Positions 22,347 through 33,200 of a stretch of 62,000 nucleotides of DNA are shown here, in pieces; position 1 is the first letter of the stretch; each line of letters opens with the position of its first letter. The stretch is from positions 7,501 to 69,500 of the forward strand of contig RPFO01000026.1 of NCBI GenBank assembly GCA_009746045.1, read 5' to 3'. This DNA is from Mesostigma viride (taxonomy: Eukaryota > Streptophyta > Mesostigmatophyceae > Mesostigmatales > Mesostigmataceae). The position numbers were made by a program, and so were the translations under genes. The notes below the pieces were generated by a model. The model did no database searches. It saw only the letters and a list, made by a program, of their open reading frames with translations, and was not told the DNA's origin.

Positions 22347-23250
22347 ACTGTTATATTATAGGTTTCAGCTCGCAGTCACATGAGAATAATTAATGATTGT
22401 GTGCCGGGCCATTTTGTGGTTCGAGGCGTTTGGGTTAATTCGGCGCAATGGGACTTAGCCGTTTTGAGGTTCGGCTGAATTTTGGCTTGTGTGAGCTACG
22501 ACGATTTAAGTTACGCTGTGTGCGTCATGCCTCGTGAGTTACGCCTTAGACTTTGGCTGTGCAGCACTGGTCCGGTACTGAGGTACGGACTAGGATTCTG
22601 GGTACTTCCGGCTGCATGGCGTGACAAGTGGCGGGATACTGGTGTGCGTCGATTGGTTGGTACTCGGCTGGTGTGTTGTAACGGAGATGTGGTCTGATTG
22701 GTGAGTGCTAGATGCGTTCCCACCAGGCTTGCGCCGGTGCCTAGCGCCGTAGGCTAGCCTAGCCGCCTGACAGACGATGATGATCCAAAAGCCAGCATTG
22801 TGTTGCGGCGGTCCAACGGTTGTTGCTGCTATGCTGGCAATATCCGGTTGGAATATCGTTAAGGCGAGATTCGGTACTGCAGTTACTAGGCATCAGCGGT
22901 ACGATAGAATAGATATCGGCCCCCACACTACGACGTTTTAGTTATTATAAATAGTGACGGAACCTTTTTGCCACTTGGCAATCAGGTCCGTCACTATTTA
23001 TCCGGCGAAAACCACTCGCCGGTATCTATTCCGCGTTAAGTTCACGTGAACTTGGCGCGGAATTGATACCGGCGAGTGGTTTTCGCCGGATAAATAGTGA
23101 CGGACCTGATTGCCAAGTGGAAAAAAGGTTCCGTCACTATTTATAATAACTGCTATGGTTGCGCTGGTAAATTAAGCTGGGGGCTTGGCTCTGAGTTTGT
23201 AACCTGATTACCGTAAGTTATCATTTAATAAAATTCGAACTCAATTTTAA
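22347..23250 (+). repeat. Dispersed repeat X, copy 1
   Basis: It starts CTGTTATATTATAGG and ends CAATTTTAACAG, and is the diverged reverse complement of 23770-24340. It contains a later insertion ending at 23151. No ORF of note. Confidence 0.75.
22940..23151. mobile_element. Palindromic element end (third member of the family)
   Basis: A 212-bp near-perfect palindrome (AGTTATTATAAATAG to CTATTTATAATAACT) is followed by GCTAT. Its arms share AACCTTTTTGCCACTTGG and ACCACTCGCCGG with the palindrome at 1539-1744. The sequence just left (about 22833-22939) is absent from X copy 2, so it may be the core of an element whose left palindrome is lost. GCTAT also occurs at 22828-22832. Confidence 0.65.
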
Positions 23251-23758
23251 CAGAGGGAGCTCGCAGTAGAGGGAGCTTGGCCCGGGTGCGGCGCTGAGTC
23301 TTGGTAGCGGGCGCCGAGGATGTGACAGAGCATTCCGGAGTGACTGTGCCGTCAAGCTGCTTGCTCAGCGCATGGTCCAGGGTCCATGCCTCGCAGCCGT
23401 AAAGGAGGATGCTGAGGACAAGGGCTACTTACACCTTACTTAATAATAATAGCCATGCATGCATGGTAAGAGGCCGGGGGCCAGGCGGCCCACTTCCTCG
23501 ATCAGGCGGCGCGCAGTCATGCATGGTGACCATAGCACAATTGCGACCAAGATGGAAGCCCATCTGGGAGTGAGCCTCACCTAGTAGGTGGGAATCGAGG
23601 CTCAGGGCACGCATGCGGTTCAGCAGGAGACGCACGAAGACTTTCAGCACGCAGCTTTGGAGGCAGACGTCGCAGTTACTACAGTTGCCGGTATCCGCGA
23701 CGGCCCCCTTGCCCTTGTAGCTAGAGCATGACCCGCGGACAGCGGTCTTCCAATACAT
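23251..23758 (-). pseudogene. LINE reverse transcriptase fragment, middle and C-terminal parts
   Basis: On the minus strand, YKGKGAVADTGN and SCVLKVFVRLLLNRM followed by SQMGFHLGRNC match the fingers/palm entry of non-LTR RTs (YKKG..NYRPISLL..K..E..L..R and Q.GFR.GR). Farther on, LSILLYGCEAWTLDHAL matches the conserved LLYG.E.W block near the RT end. The part between them, including the catalytic FADD region, is missing, and frames break near 23430. Confidence 0.75.
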
Positions 23759-23769
23759 TCACCGGCGGG

Positions 23770-24340
23770 TGTTAAAACTTGAATTCGATTATTATTAAAT
23801 GGTGATTTACGGTAATTAGATCACAAACTCCGAGTCAAGCCCCCAGCTTAATTTACCAGCATGGCCATGGCCAGCAAAGTAGCAACAACCGTTGGACCGC
23901 CGCAAGAAAATGCTGGCTTTTGGATCATCATGGTCTGTCAGGCGGCTAGGCTAGCCTACGGCGCTATGTAGGCACCGGCGCAAGCCTGGGCCGGAACGCA
24001 TCTAGTACGCACCAACCAAACCACTGACATTTCCATTACGACACATCAGCCGAGTACCAACCAATCGACGCACACCAATATTCGGCCACTTGTCACGCCC
24101 GCCGGCAGTATCCAGAATATCAGTCCGTATGTATAACTCAGCACCGGACCGCTGCACAGCTAGCCAAAATCTGGGGCGTTACTCACACATGCCAAAATTC
24201 AGCTGAACCTCCAATGGCTGAGTCCCAACGTATCGAAATATCCCAAACGCCTCGAAACACAAAACGGCTAAGTACCGGCACATAAGTATTAATTAATTAT
24301 TCTCATGTAACTGCGAGCTGAAACCTATAAGACAACAGCG
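23770..24340 (-). repeat. Dispersed repeat X, copy 2 (inverted)
   Basis: On the minus strand it reads CTGTTGTCTTATAGGTTTCA to AACTTGAATTCG-type sequence, parallel to copy 1 (for example CCGCCTGACAGAC, GGTCCAACGGTTGTTGCT). It lies between two parts of a LINE RT. Confidence 0.75.
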
Positions 24341-24654
24341 GGGTGAGGCCATCTCGTAGAATCCGGTTGCAAACCCCCCCGGAGAAAAGGCTCAAGCTCA
24401 GGCATCTTAACCACCTCCGGTGAAATATTGTCCACTCCCATGGCAGCATCGTTGCGGAGGGTACGTGGAGCTACTAGATGGCAGCAGCCCATTCCCAGGG
24501 GCCCACTCGTCGTGGGAGTTAGTGCCGCTCTGACCGTGCATGGTGGGTACAGAGTGCAGGGGGCGAATGCCAAATGCCTCACGAATGGACGACGAGACAC
24601 CTTGGCATTAGGATAAGATGGCATATGTACTGCTGCATGGTCAGCCGCCAACAA
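24341..24654 (-). pseudogene. LINE reverse transcriptase fragment, N-terminal part
   Basis: LRNDAAMGVDNISPEVVKMP matches the start of non-LTR RT domains (K..A.G.D.I..E.LK). It is cut from the next part of the RT (23758 downward) by repeat X copy 2. Confidence 0.65.
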
Positions 24655-24699
24655 TGGCTGGCCAGAGTTTATGTAACTTAACCCTAACTTACGTATGAT

Positions 24700-24919
24700 C
24701 TGTGACGGACAGCCTAATCAGTTACAACCAGATCTGCATGGTCAGTCCTAACCCAATCTCGTGCTGAACCACCTTGGGTTAAGCATAGTGTATGCTCTCT
24801 TTGTTGGGCGCCGGGCATGATGCAGACGATATTTGTAACTTTCGTGTATTCATTTTTCTAATGAGCTTAGCATATACACGTGCTCCGTGGCATGCCCATG
24901 CGCATGACACGCAAGTACC

Positions 24920-24953
<34 letters not shown>

Positions 24954-24955
24954 TG
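24700..24955 (+). mobile_element. LINE 3' end with (ACTT)n tail, copy 1
   Basis: GATGCAGACGATATTTGT, TTTTTCTAATGAG and CCGTGGCATGCCCATGCGCA precede (ACTT)n. The same block recurs at 25230 and 61440. Confidence 0.6.
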
Positions 24956-25472
24956 ATCAGATGCAGGGCTTCTGGGACTATCCGTACTCCGCGCCCGCAT
25001 GATTGACAAGGAGAAATGGGCTGCCATCTTCGATAAGCACCTTGCTGAGGGGTATGCTCCTGTTTTCCCCCCACGGGCCCCGCGGCCCGTTGCTAGCCAG
25101 GGTAGAAGTCCGCAGGTGGAGGTTATTGGTCCTGAGGATAGCCGCTACACTACCGCCTCGTCTGCCATTACAGTAGAGGACAGCTCGGATGAGGATTACA
25201 TCCCCATCTAGAGTGCTGAACGGTTGGGGGATGATGCAGACGATATTTGTTTAAACTTTTGTGTAATTATTTTTCTAATGAGATTACCATAGTACTCCGT
25301 GGCATGCCTTTGCGCATGACACGCAAGTACTTACTTACTTACTTACTTACTTGCTTGCTTGCTTACTTACTTACTTACTTACTTGCTTACTTACTTACTT
25401 ACTTACTTACTTATTACTTACTTACTTACTTACCTAGTTGCTAGCTAGCTAGCTAGCTAGCTAGCTTGCTTG

Positions 25473-25510
<38 letters not shown>
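24956..25510 (+). mobile_element. LINE 3' end with ORF tail and tetranucleotide tail, copy 2
   Basis: The ORF tail (about 24985-25211) contains MIDKEKWAAIFDKHLAEGYA and ends DSSDEDYIPI, then a stop. The shared 3' block follows (25230-25330), then (ACTT)n mixed with (GCTT)n and (TAGC)n to 25510. The ORF tail was not recognised as a known domain. Calling it the C-terminus of a LINE protein is an inference from its position. Confidence 0.55.
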
Positions 25511-26099
25511 CACTTACACCCTCCGCATTGGTAGTTTTAATTCGGTTCAGCCGAAAGGCCCTTCGGAATTAGACAATAGCGTTTTATTGGTTGAAAGTGC
25601 TACTGTGTCCGCCCAATTAATTAATTATTAGTTTGTTTGTTTGGTTACCGAACTGTTACGTCGCGTAACTTTTGTTGTTGTTACGGACGTAAATTAGGTC
25701 CTTTGTTGCCTCAGCCATTCCGGAACAGTTCGCTGACTTTCCTAGGCTTATATGTACAGCAGCCATGCTACGTCCTGGCTTCGATCAGATTACTTGTTAT
25801 GATATGCTCACATGGGTCTTATTGCACCCACAGACTGCCGGATCGTTAGCGTGTCCGTTTAGCTAGCGTGCCCGCATGCAGCTGTGGCATGCCTTTGGCA
25901 TGAAGGAGACTGGGGGTCTCTGCCCTTTCTCCTGTTGTGCACACACAGGGATTAAAAGCACTTTGGTGCTCCGTGACTCCCCAACGGGAGCACGTGTTTA
26001 ATTAATTAATTAATTAATTAATTAATACCCTGATACAAAGACTCTAATGACATATGCGTTGAAAACCCTACATTCAGGACCGGCCTGTCGAAGCATCCT
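25511..26099. other. Unassigned stretch
   Basis: No gene seen. Contains (TTAA)n at about 25998-26026. Confidence 0.4.
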
Positions 26100-26441
26100 T
26101 TAAACCGTGCCGTCTAGCTTGGCGGCCAGTGTGTCCGTGAGTGTCCATGCCTCGGTGCCATACGTAAGCACCGTGAGAATGAGGACCTTGAAGAGCATTC
26201 GCTTGCGGTGCTCGCCCAGGCCCTTCGAGTGCCAGTATGTTTTGAGCGAACGAAGCCTAGCCCAGGCCAGGCTGATGCGGATGTCCACATTGTCGGCGGT
26301 GTCGGGGAGCATGCTCCCCAGCAGTTTGAAGCGATCACGGAACGGGACCTCCGTCCCATCTAGCACCCGGGGCCTCGTCGGGGACCTGGTAGCCCCAATC
26401 ACCATCGCCTCAAGTGGCAAGCATGCCCATGCGCATGACAC
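26100..26441 (-). pseudogene. LINE RT C-terminal fragment
   Basis: The minus-strand peptide contains VLDGTEVPFRDRFKLLGSML, AWARLRSLKTYW and LILTVLTYGTEAWTLTDTL. These match the non-LTR RT region G..I..V..FKYLGS, the helix after it, and LLYGAE.W. The N-terminal RT is absent. Confidence 0.8.
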
Positions 26442-26824
26442 GCAAGTACTTCATTTTGATTTGGGCAAGGATAATTTTCCACATATTTGCAGTCTTCTAT
26501 CAAGTGAGACAACTATTCCTGGACGCATGGCGATCCAACGCCGTGGAAGGACTAGGGTCCTCTATGGTGGCAATCATTCCCTTAATGAATGTGAACAGGA
26601 TATCCACCCTTACTGCATGTCTAGGCACATTGGTAGGGGGGATTGCAAGTGTGGAGTAATCCCTGGCATGCCACTTGAGAATTATACTGAGAAATACTGA
26701 GAAAATTACTGAGTTCAAGGAGCGCACATAGCTTATCAAAATTCCACTTTGTACAAAATGGACATGAGTTTGTGAAGTTGATGGCAAAATAGCTAACAAA
26801 ATTGCCACCTGTCATGATCACCAA
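26442..26824. other. Spacer between LINE fragment and TSNAXIP1-like gene
   Basis: Begins with another copy of the CATGCGCATGACACGCAAGT block (26424-26450). Nothing else recognised; the gene's 3' UTR probably lies here. Confidence 0.35.
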
Positions 26825-27273
26825 CTATATCAACTGATTGACTCGCTTGTAACGTTGTGCAGCCTTCAAAGGGGAGAGCTTGCCCATGCCACCGGGTTTC
26901 GTTCCTACAGTGACCGTGGTCTTACCTCCCGCCATGTTTGGTGGTGCCTCCGAAATCGAAGATGCATGGAGCGCCATATTTATATTTCCTTGTGGCCTTC
27001 CGCCCACGTTGAAGCCAAGCGCCGTTGTGCCTGGCGCGTTGTACGCCTGGTGCAACGAATAACGCTGATGCTGCAGGGATGGACTGCGGCCTAGGTGCGG
27101 CGGTGACCCCATACCCTCCGCTGGCTGTGGCGGGTTTTGGTTCCAGACGTTGAAACTCGAGGACGCCTCCATTCGTGCCGCATCCAGCCATGAGGGGCTG
27201 CGTTCCAAGACAAAGGATGACCGAGGCTGCAACGAGGAGCCATAGGGCGGGCTGATGGGAGGCTCCCCAACCG
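26825..27273 (-). CDS. TSNAXIP1: TSNAXIP1-like exon 14, terminal
   Basis: Acceptor TGTGCCCACAG gives the only phase-compatible join to exon 13. Ends SPLKAAQRYKRVNQLI and TAG at 26827-26825. Confidence 0.65.
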
Positions 27274-30200
27274 CTGTGGGCACAAGATGGGCACGATGTG
27301 GACGCGCCATGCGCCAGGCAAGTGGCAAGCAGGTGGCATGACTGGATACGTCAGAACATTTCATGACAAGCAATCATGGCAAGGTACACGCAAACTAGTG
27401 AAAGAGTGTGCCGCCTAAATATGTCACATCATGTCAATCTTAGACCCTGCCTGTCCCCCCCTTCCCCTTTTACGATACTTCCATGCGCCTCTAGTTTCTG
27501 CTGTCCCATACACTGCCCATGCCAGCGAAAAGATTGATTCGCGATCTTGGAAGACAAGGCCACGGGACCCATGCACCGATACGTGACGGGCACCCCACGC
27601 CTGACGATACAACGTGGGCTACGCACTTCCACCCATCCCCCGTATTTACTTGGCTACTGTCTTGTCTCCATGACAACGTATGCGGGCGCCATGCGTGTCC
27701 ATGTTTCCCAGAGGGGAGGATACTTGTTGACATGTTGCCTCCTCATTGCACCTTGTGCACCCTGCCATTTCCCGGCCACTGCCCCTGTCTATCATACGCC
27801 CAAGCCCCTGCTGACACATGTACGTGCAAAAGAGAATACTTGCCTACTAGGCTCACATGCTTACCTGGCCTCTCTTCAACTTGCCCGCCACACCAGCAGC
27901 CCAACCCGATATCTCCCGCATGCCCACGTGCACACGGTCTCGCATGCCACACCTGCGCTCCTCATCCCCCATCCTCAAGGCCTCGACACATCAGCAACGC
28001 ATCCAACACCCTACACATGGCTAGATTTTGTCAACCGTTCTCCGGACTATATCACGGACTACAAGGGCTATCTCCAGGACTACAGGGGCTATCTCCAGGA
28101 CTACAGGGGCTATCTCCAGGACTACAGGGGCTATCTCCAGGTGCAGTCCACCTTCCATGTACCCTCCACGTAAAAAGATACATAAAAAGATACAACTATT
28201 TCCCCCCTGCCCTTCTCCCCCCCTGCGCCACCTTCCCTCCCCCCATCCCATGCATGCAAAGCACGCCCTCCACGTACCGAACATGGCGCTGCCCCGCGGC
28301 GAGCTGTTCCCAAAACGCGGCGAGCTGTTCCCAAAGCGTGGTGAGCTGCTGCCGAACCGCGGCGAGTTGCTGCCGCCCGCACGCGGCGAGTTGCTGCCGC
28401 CCGCACGCGGCGAGAGCCCGCCCCCGCTCGCCGGACGCACGTCCAGCGGGGGCACCGCGCGAGGCTGCTTGAGCGGCGACGTGCTCCGCCCGTTGTGCAC
28501 CGGCATGCCCATGCCCCCGATGACCCCCTGCCCCATCGCCATGGCCCGCTCAGGGCTCAAGTGGCGCGACTGGTGATGGAGCGCGGTGCCGTGGTACCCC
28601 TGGAAGCCGGCCTGCACCTGTAGGGTGGCCATTCGGTAGGGCGATGTGGCCTCGTCCTCACCTTCGACACCCGACCGCCGCTGGCGTATGAGCAGCCCCG
28701 CGGCGGCCCCCGCGGCCCCGCCCTGGTGCTGCATGCGCTCAAGCACGCTGTTCCCGGCAAAGGACTTGCTCTTGTCGAACGCGCCCTGGCGCCGCCACTC
28801 GCGCATGCGGGCGAGGATGTCCTTGGCGCGGTGCTCCAGCCGCTGGTACAGGTTCTGCTTGGCAAACGCGGGCGAGCTGGGGGGGGGAGGGGAGGGAGTG
28901 GTGGCCATGTGGCCGTGGCCAGACATGGGGGGAGGGGAGGGAGGTTAGGGAGGAAAGGAGGGTGGGACAGAACGGAGAAGGGGGACGGAGACAAGGGAGG
29001 GGGAGGCAGGGGGAGGGAGGGAGAGGGAGGGAGAGGGAGGGAGAGGGAGGGAGAGGGAGGGAGAGGGAGGGAGAGGGAGGGAGAGGGAGGGAGAGGGAGG
29101 GAGAGGGAGGGAGAGGGAGGAAGAGGGAGGAAGAGGGAGGAAGAGGGAGGGAGAGAGCGAAGGGAGCAGGTGGGATGCACGGTAAGTGGCAAACCTCATG
29201 ACATGTGACATGCACTTACATGTAAGTCAAAGCTAAACCGTGTGGGCATGACCCACAGCAACACCCAGCGCCACAAAAAACTGTGGTTATCAGAGAAACC
29301 ATGTCAGAGGAGGTGCCCCCGATCCGCCCCATTTCCCCACAGACATGTGCGCGCATCAAAAATGCAACAGAAGAACAAAGTTAAGCAGCCATAAAGTACA
29401 ATACTACTATACTATATTGCAATTACACTATGTGTTTATGAAAACAATAGAAACCATTTCCTGTCACCATGTGATGTCACGGTTGTGCAGTGTGAGGCAA
29501 GCCATCCAGATAGGCATGGCCTGGACTAGTTAGCCATTCGGTAATACGTGCGCATGTGAGCTGACCTGAGCGGAGCCGTCATGTCCCGCCCAAGGGTCAA
29601 ACTTGCGCTGTCCATCACAGGCTTCGTGCATGTCATGCCTTGGAGGATGTCAAGCATGCTTGCTCGCTTGAATATCCTGACCTGGCACTACCTATGGCAA
29701 CCTGCATACACAAGTTGACATGCAACTGTCTTCTCAGGAGCCGAAGCTGGGTTATGCATGCAGGGAACCAGCACGTACAACACATGCTGTGGAAAGCTTT
29801 TCCTCCAAGGGATATGCAAGCCACTGCCTTTAAATCGTGGTGCATGCATTGGCCATGCCCGAATCTGCTAGCCAAGCACGCGTGGTTGGAATCTGACAAT
29901 TTCCTGCACGGTAGAACCGCGAGCCTGACAGACCCAGTTGTCCACACATACACCGATTACAAAACGGGGAGGCAGGCGGCGGCACTTATTTTATGAACTA
30001 AGAGGTGGTTAACGTATTAGAAAGAGTGGCTTATCTCGCTTGCCCCCTACCTGGTCTCCTCGTCCTCGTCCAGGATGCCCTTGAACGTCTCCTCCAGCTG
30101 CTTCAGCACCACCTCCTCGGGGCTGATGGGGGCAGGGGGATGCAGGCGTACGGGTGGATGAGGGGAGAAGAAGATGTAGACTGGCACACACATCAATGGA

Positions 30201-33200
30201 AATACCTTAATTGCCGCCGTGGCATTACAACTACCATCCAAACAAACCAAAGAAACAGTTAGTAGCTAAAGTAGTGGCTGGTTGGCTATCATGGGCGATG
30301 CAACTTCTGACGGGAGATCACAGAGCGCTGCCAGTTTCCAGGTGAGATACTGTACCAGGACTTTTCCTTCCACACGACCCCTCCCTGTCATCATCTCTCA
30401 CACCCCTTTTTAGGGTATAGGGTTTAGGGTGCCACAACCTCACAGCACCGCCTGCTGACCGCCCCGCGCCCCCACCCCACCCCCACCCCGGCCCCTCATC
30501 CACGGCTCCACGGAACGGGAATGCAAACCACACGTAATTGCCGTGCAAAGCGGACATCCATCGCCGCTGGCTAATGCCGTGATACTTGTCCTTGCCTGTT
30601 CTTCTTTGTTCTTCTCTTTGCTTCCTTGTGGCCCCGCCACCATCCATTGCGCCCACCCTCACCACTCACCCCCGCCTCATCACTCCTTGCGCCTACGATC
30701 ACCCCTCACCCCGGCCTTACCACGCCTTGCGCCCCCCCTCTCCCTTCTCCCTTCTCCCCTCCCCCCTCTCCCCTCTCCCCTCCCCCTCTCCCCTCTCCCC
30801 TCTCCCCTCCCCTCCCCCCTCCCCCTCCCCCTCCCCCTCCCCCTCCCCCTCCCCCTCCCCCCCCCCCTTCCCCCTCCCCCCTGCCCCCTTGTTGCCTGCT
30901 CCTGACCCCCCCTCACCGCCGCTGGTTGAGCTCCTGGTACTTCTTCTTCCACGCGAGCGCGTTCTCCTGCTCCTTCTGCATCGCCTTCTGCATCATCTTC
31001 ATGCGCTCGGCCGCGCCGCGCCCGCCCTTGCCCAGGTCGTTGGGGTCGAATACCTCAATCGAGTGCATGCCCAGGTCAGTCGCCACATTCTTGTCCTCGG
31101 TGGGGACCACCGCGCGCCGCCGACGCTTCTGCCCGCCTTCACCTTCATCAAAGCTGGCCCTGCGGGAGGCAGAGGAAGGGGGGGGGGGGCATGGGGATTA
31201 GGGTTAGGGTTTGGGTTAGGTTGGGGTTGAGAGTGGATTTCGCATTGGGTTGGATACAGGTTTGGCAGGGATTCCTTTTGAGTTTGGTTTGTACTGATTC
31301 GGTTTGGTTTGCTTTGGCTTGGCTTGGCGTGGCTTGGGTTGGTTTCGTTTGGGGGTAGATTTCGGGTCGGGGCTCAGGAGTAACAAACCATAAAATGCAT
31401 TGGGCTGGGCCGCAACAACTTGATCACAGAGGTGCAGGGCAGGGGTTGGTGCATGGAGCAAGGGTGGGAGAGACGGGGTTCATGGTGAGGGGACAGGTGG
31501 GAGGCGCCAAGCATCGGAGACAGAAGCGGCCGGCATGAACATGGAAGAACCAAAGAAAGTCAAGGGTACCAACTTTAGAAACCCTTGAGGGCACTACTTA
31601 CTGCCCACAGTAATCAGCCGTGCTGACCAAACAAGCGACAGAAGGGGGGAGGTGTTTGACAGCGACAATCAACCATGACATATGAATTAGTGCCCACCAC
31701 GACCAACCACCACGACCAACCACCACGACTAACCACCACGACCAACCTCCACGACCAACCTCCACGACCAACCACCACGACCAACCACCACGACCAACCA
31801 CCACGACCAACCACCACGACCAACCACCACGACCAACCACCACGACCAACCACCACGACCAACCACCACGACCAACCACCACGACCAACCACCACAACCA
31901 ACCACCACGACCAACCACCACGACCAACCACCACGACCAACCACCACGACCAACCACCACGACCAACCACCACGACCCCCAAAGTATACCGCCGACCACA
32001 ACAAGCAGACCGTGGTGACAGCCATCCACCCATGGCCACAACTGATCCACAAACCACTCTGCCCACTCACTCCAGCGGGTTGGAGCGCGATGTGTCCAGC
32101 GTGATGTCGCGCGCCGTCACCGACTCCTCCACCCCGCCCCCCGTCGCCGCCCCCTCCGGCACCACTTTACCAAGGCTCTTCTCGGCCGTGAGCCCCTTTT
32201 CGATCGCGTCCACGTTGCTCTGGTTCAGCGCCTCCAGCGCCGCCAGCTGGATCGACACCTCGTCCAGCACCGCCCCCTCCGAGCCAACATTCTTGGCCGA
32301 CGGTTCTTTATCCAGCGGTGGCTCTGCTGGGGGCTCTTCCAGCTCATTCAGGTCCGGCCGCGCGCGGTCCATTGACGAGCGCATGCTTGCGTTGCCTTGG
32401 CGGCCAACGTCGCCCGGCCGCTGCGTGTCCAGCGACGTCCGCGTGCTGCGGTTGGTGGTCGTGCGGCGCGAGAACTGCGTCTCTGCATCCCTCGCGCTGG
32501 GGGAAGTCGCATTGGGCATCTCCGCCACTGGTTTCTCCTCTTCCTCCTCGGGGTCATCCAAGTGGCGCGCGCACCGTGAACAGTACGCTGGGGGTGGCGG
32601 GACAACCTCCGCCTCCTCGGCAGACCGGCGCGACTCCATCAACCACGTGGCCTCCCGCTCCGCCATCTCCGCTTTTTCCGCCTCGTGCGCCGCCGACATC
32701 TCCGCCATGGCCGCCTCGGCCTCTGCGTGGGCCGACTCGGCTCGCGCACAGTCCAACCTCACCTGCTCCAGCTCCGCACGCAACCTTTCCAGCTCCTCCG
32801 CATCATCCGCCGGGGCCGGGGCAGCCGGGGCGGCGGCCTCTGCGGCTGCGGCTGCGGCTGCTGCTGCTGCTGCTGCTGCGGCTGCGGCGGCTTCCTTGGC
32901 AGCGCGTTCTACTGCTTCCTTGGCATCGGCGCGGGCGGCCTCAGCAGCAGCGGCGGCCTCTGCGGCCTTGGCGGCGGCGGCAGCGGATTCGCCCTCCAGG
33001 TTGAGCACTTGGGCGCGGAGGGCCGCGGCCGCGGCCTCGCTCTCGCTGACGGTTTGCATCAGCTCCTGCGCGGTGGGCCATTTGTTTATCATGACGGCGG
33101 GGGTTTAGTTGTTTATAGCAGGCCCGGGAGGTTCATTTATTAACTTAGATATTTATGAAAATCTGTATCTTTATACGTATGTACATTATTTGTATATGGA

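Noticed and set aside
31675-33108. 477-codon plus-strand ORF
   Set aside because: Half is minisatellite and half is the antisense of the Ala-rich exon 10 of the TSNAXIP1-like gene.
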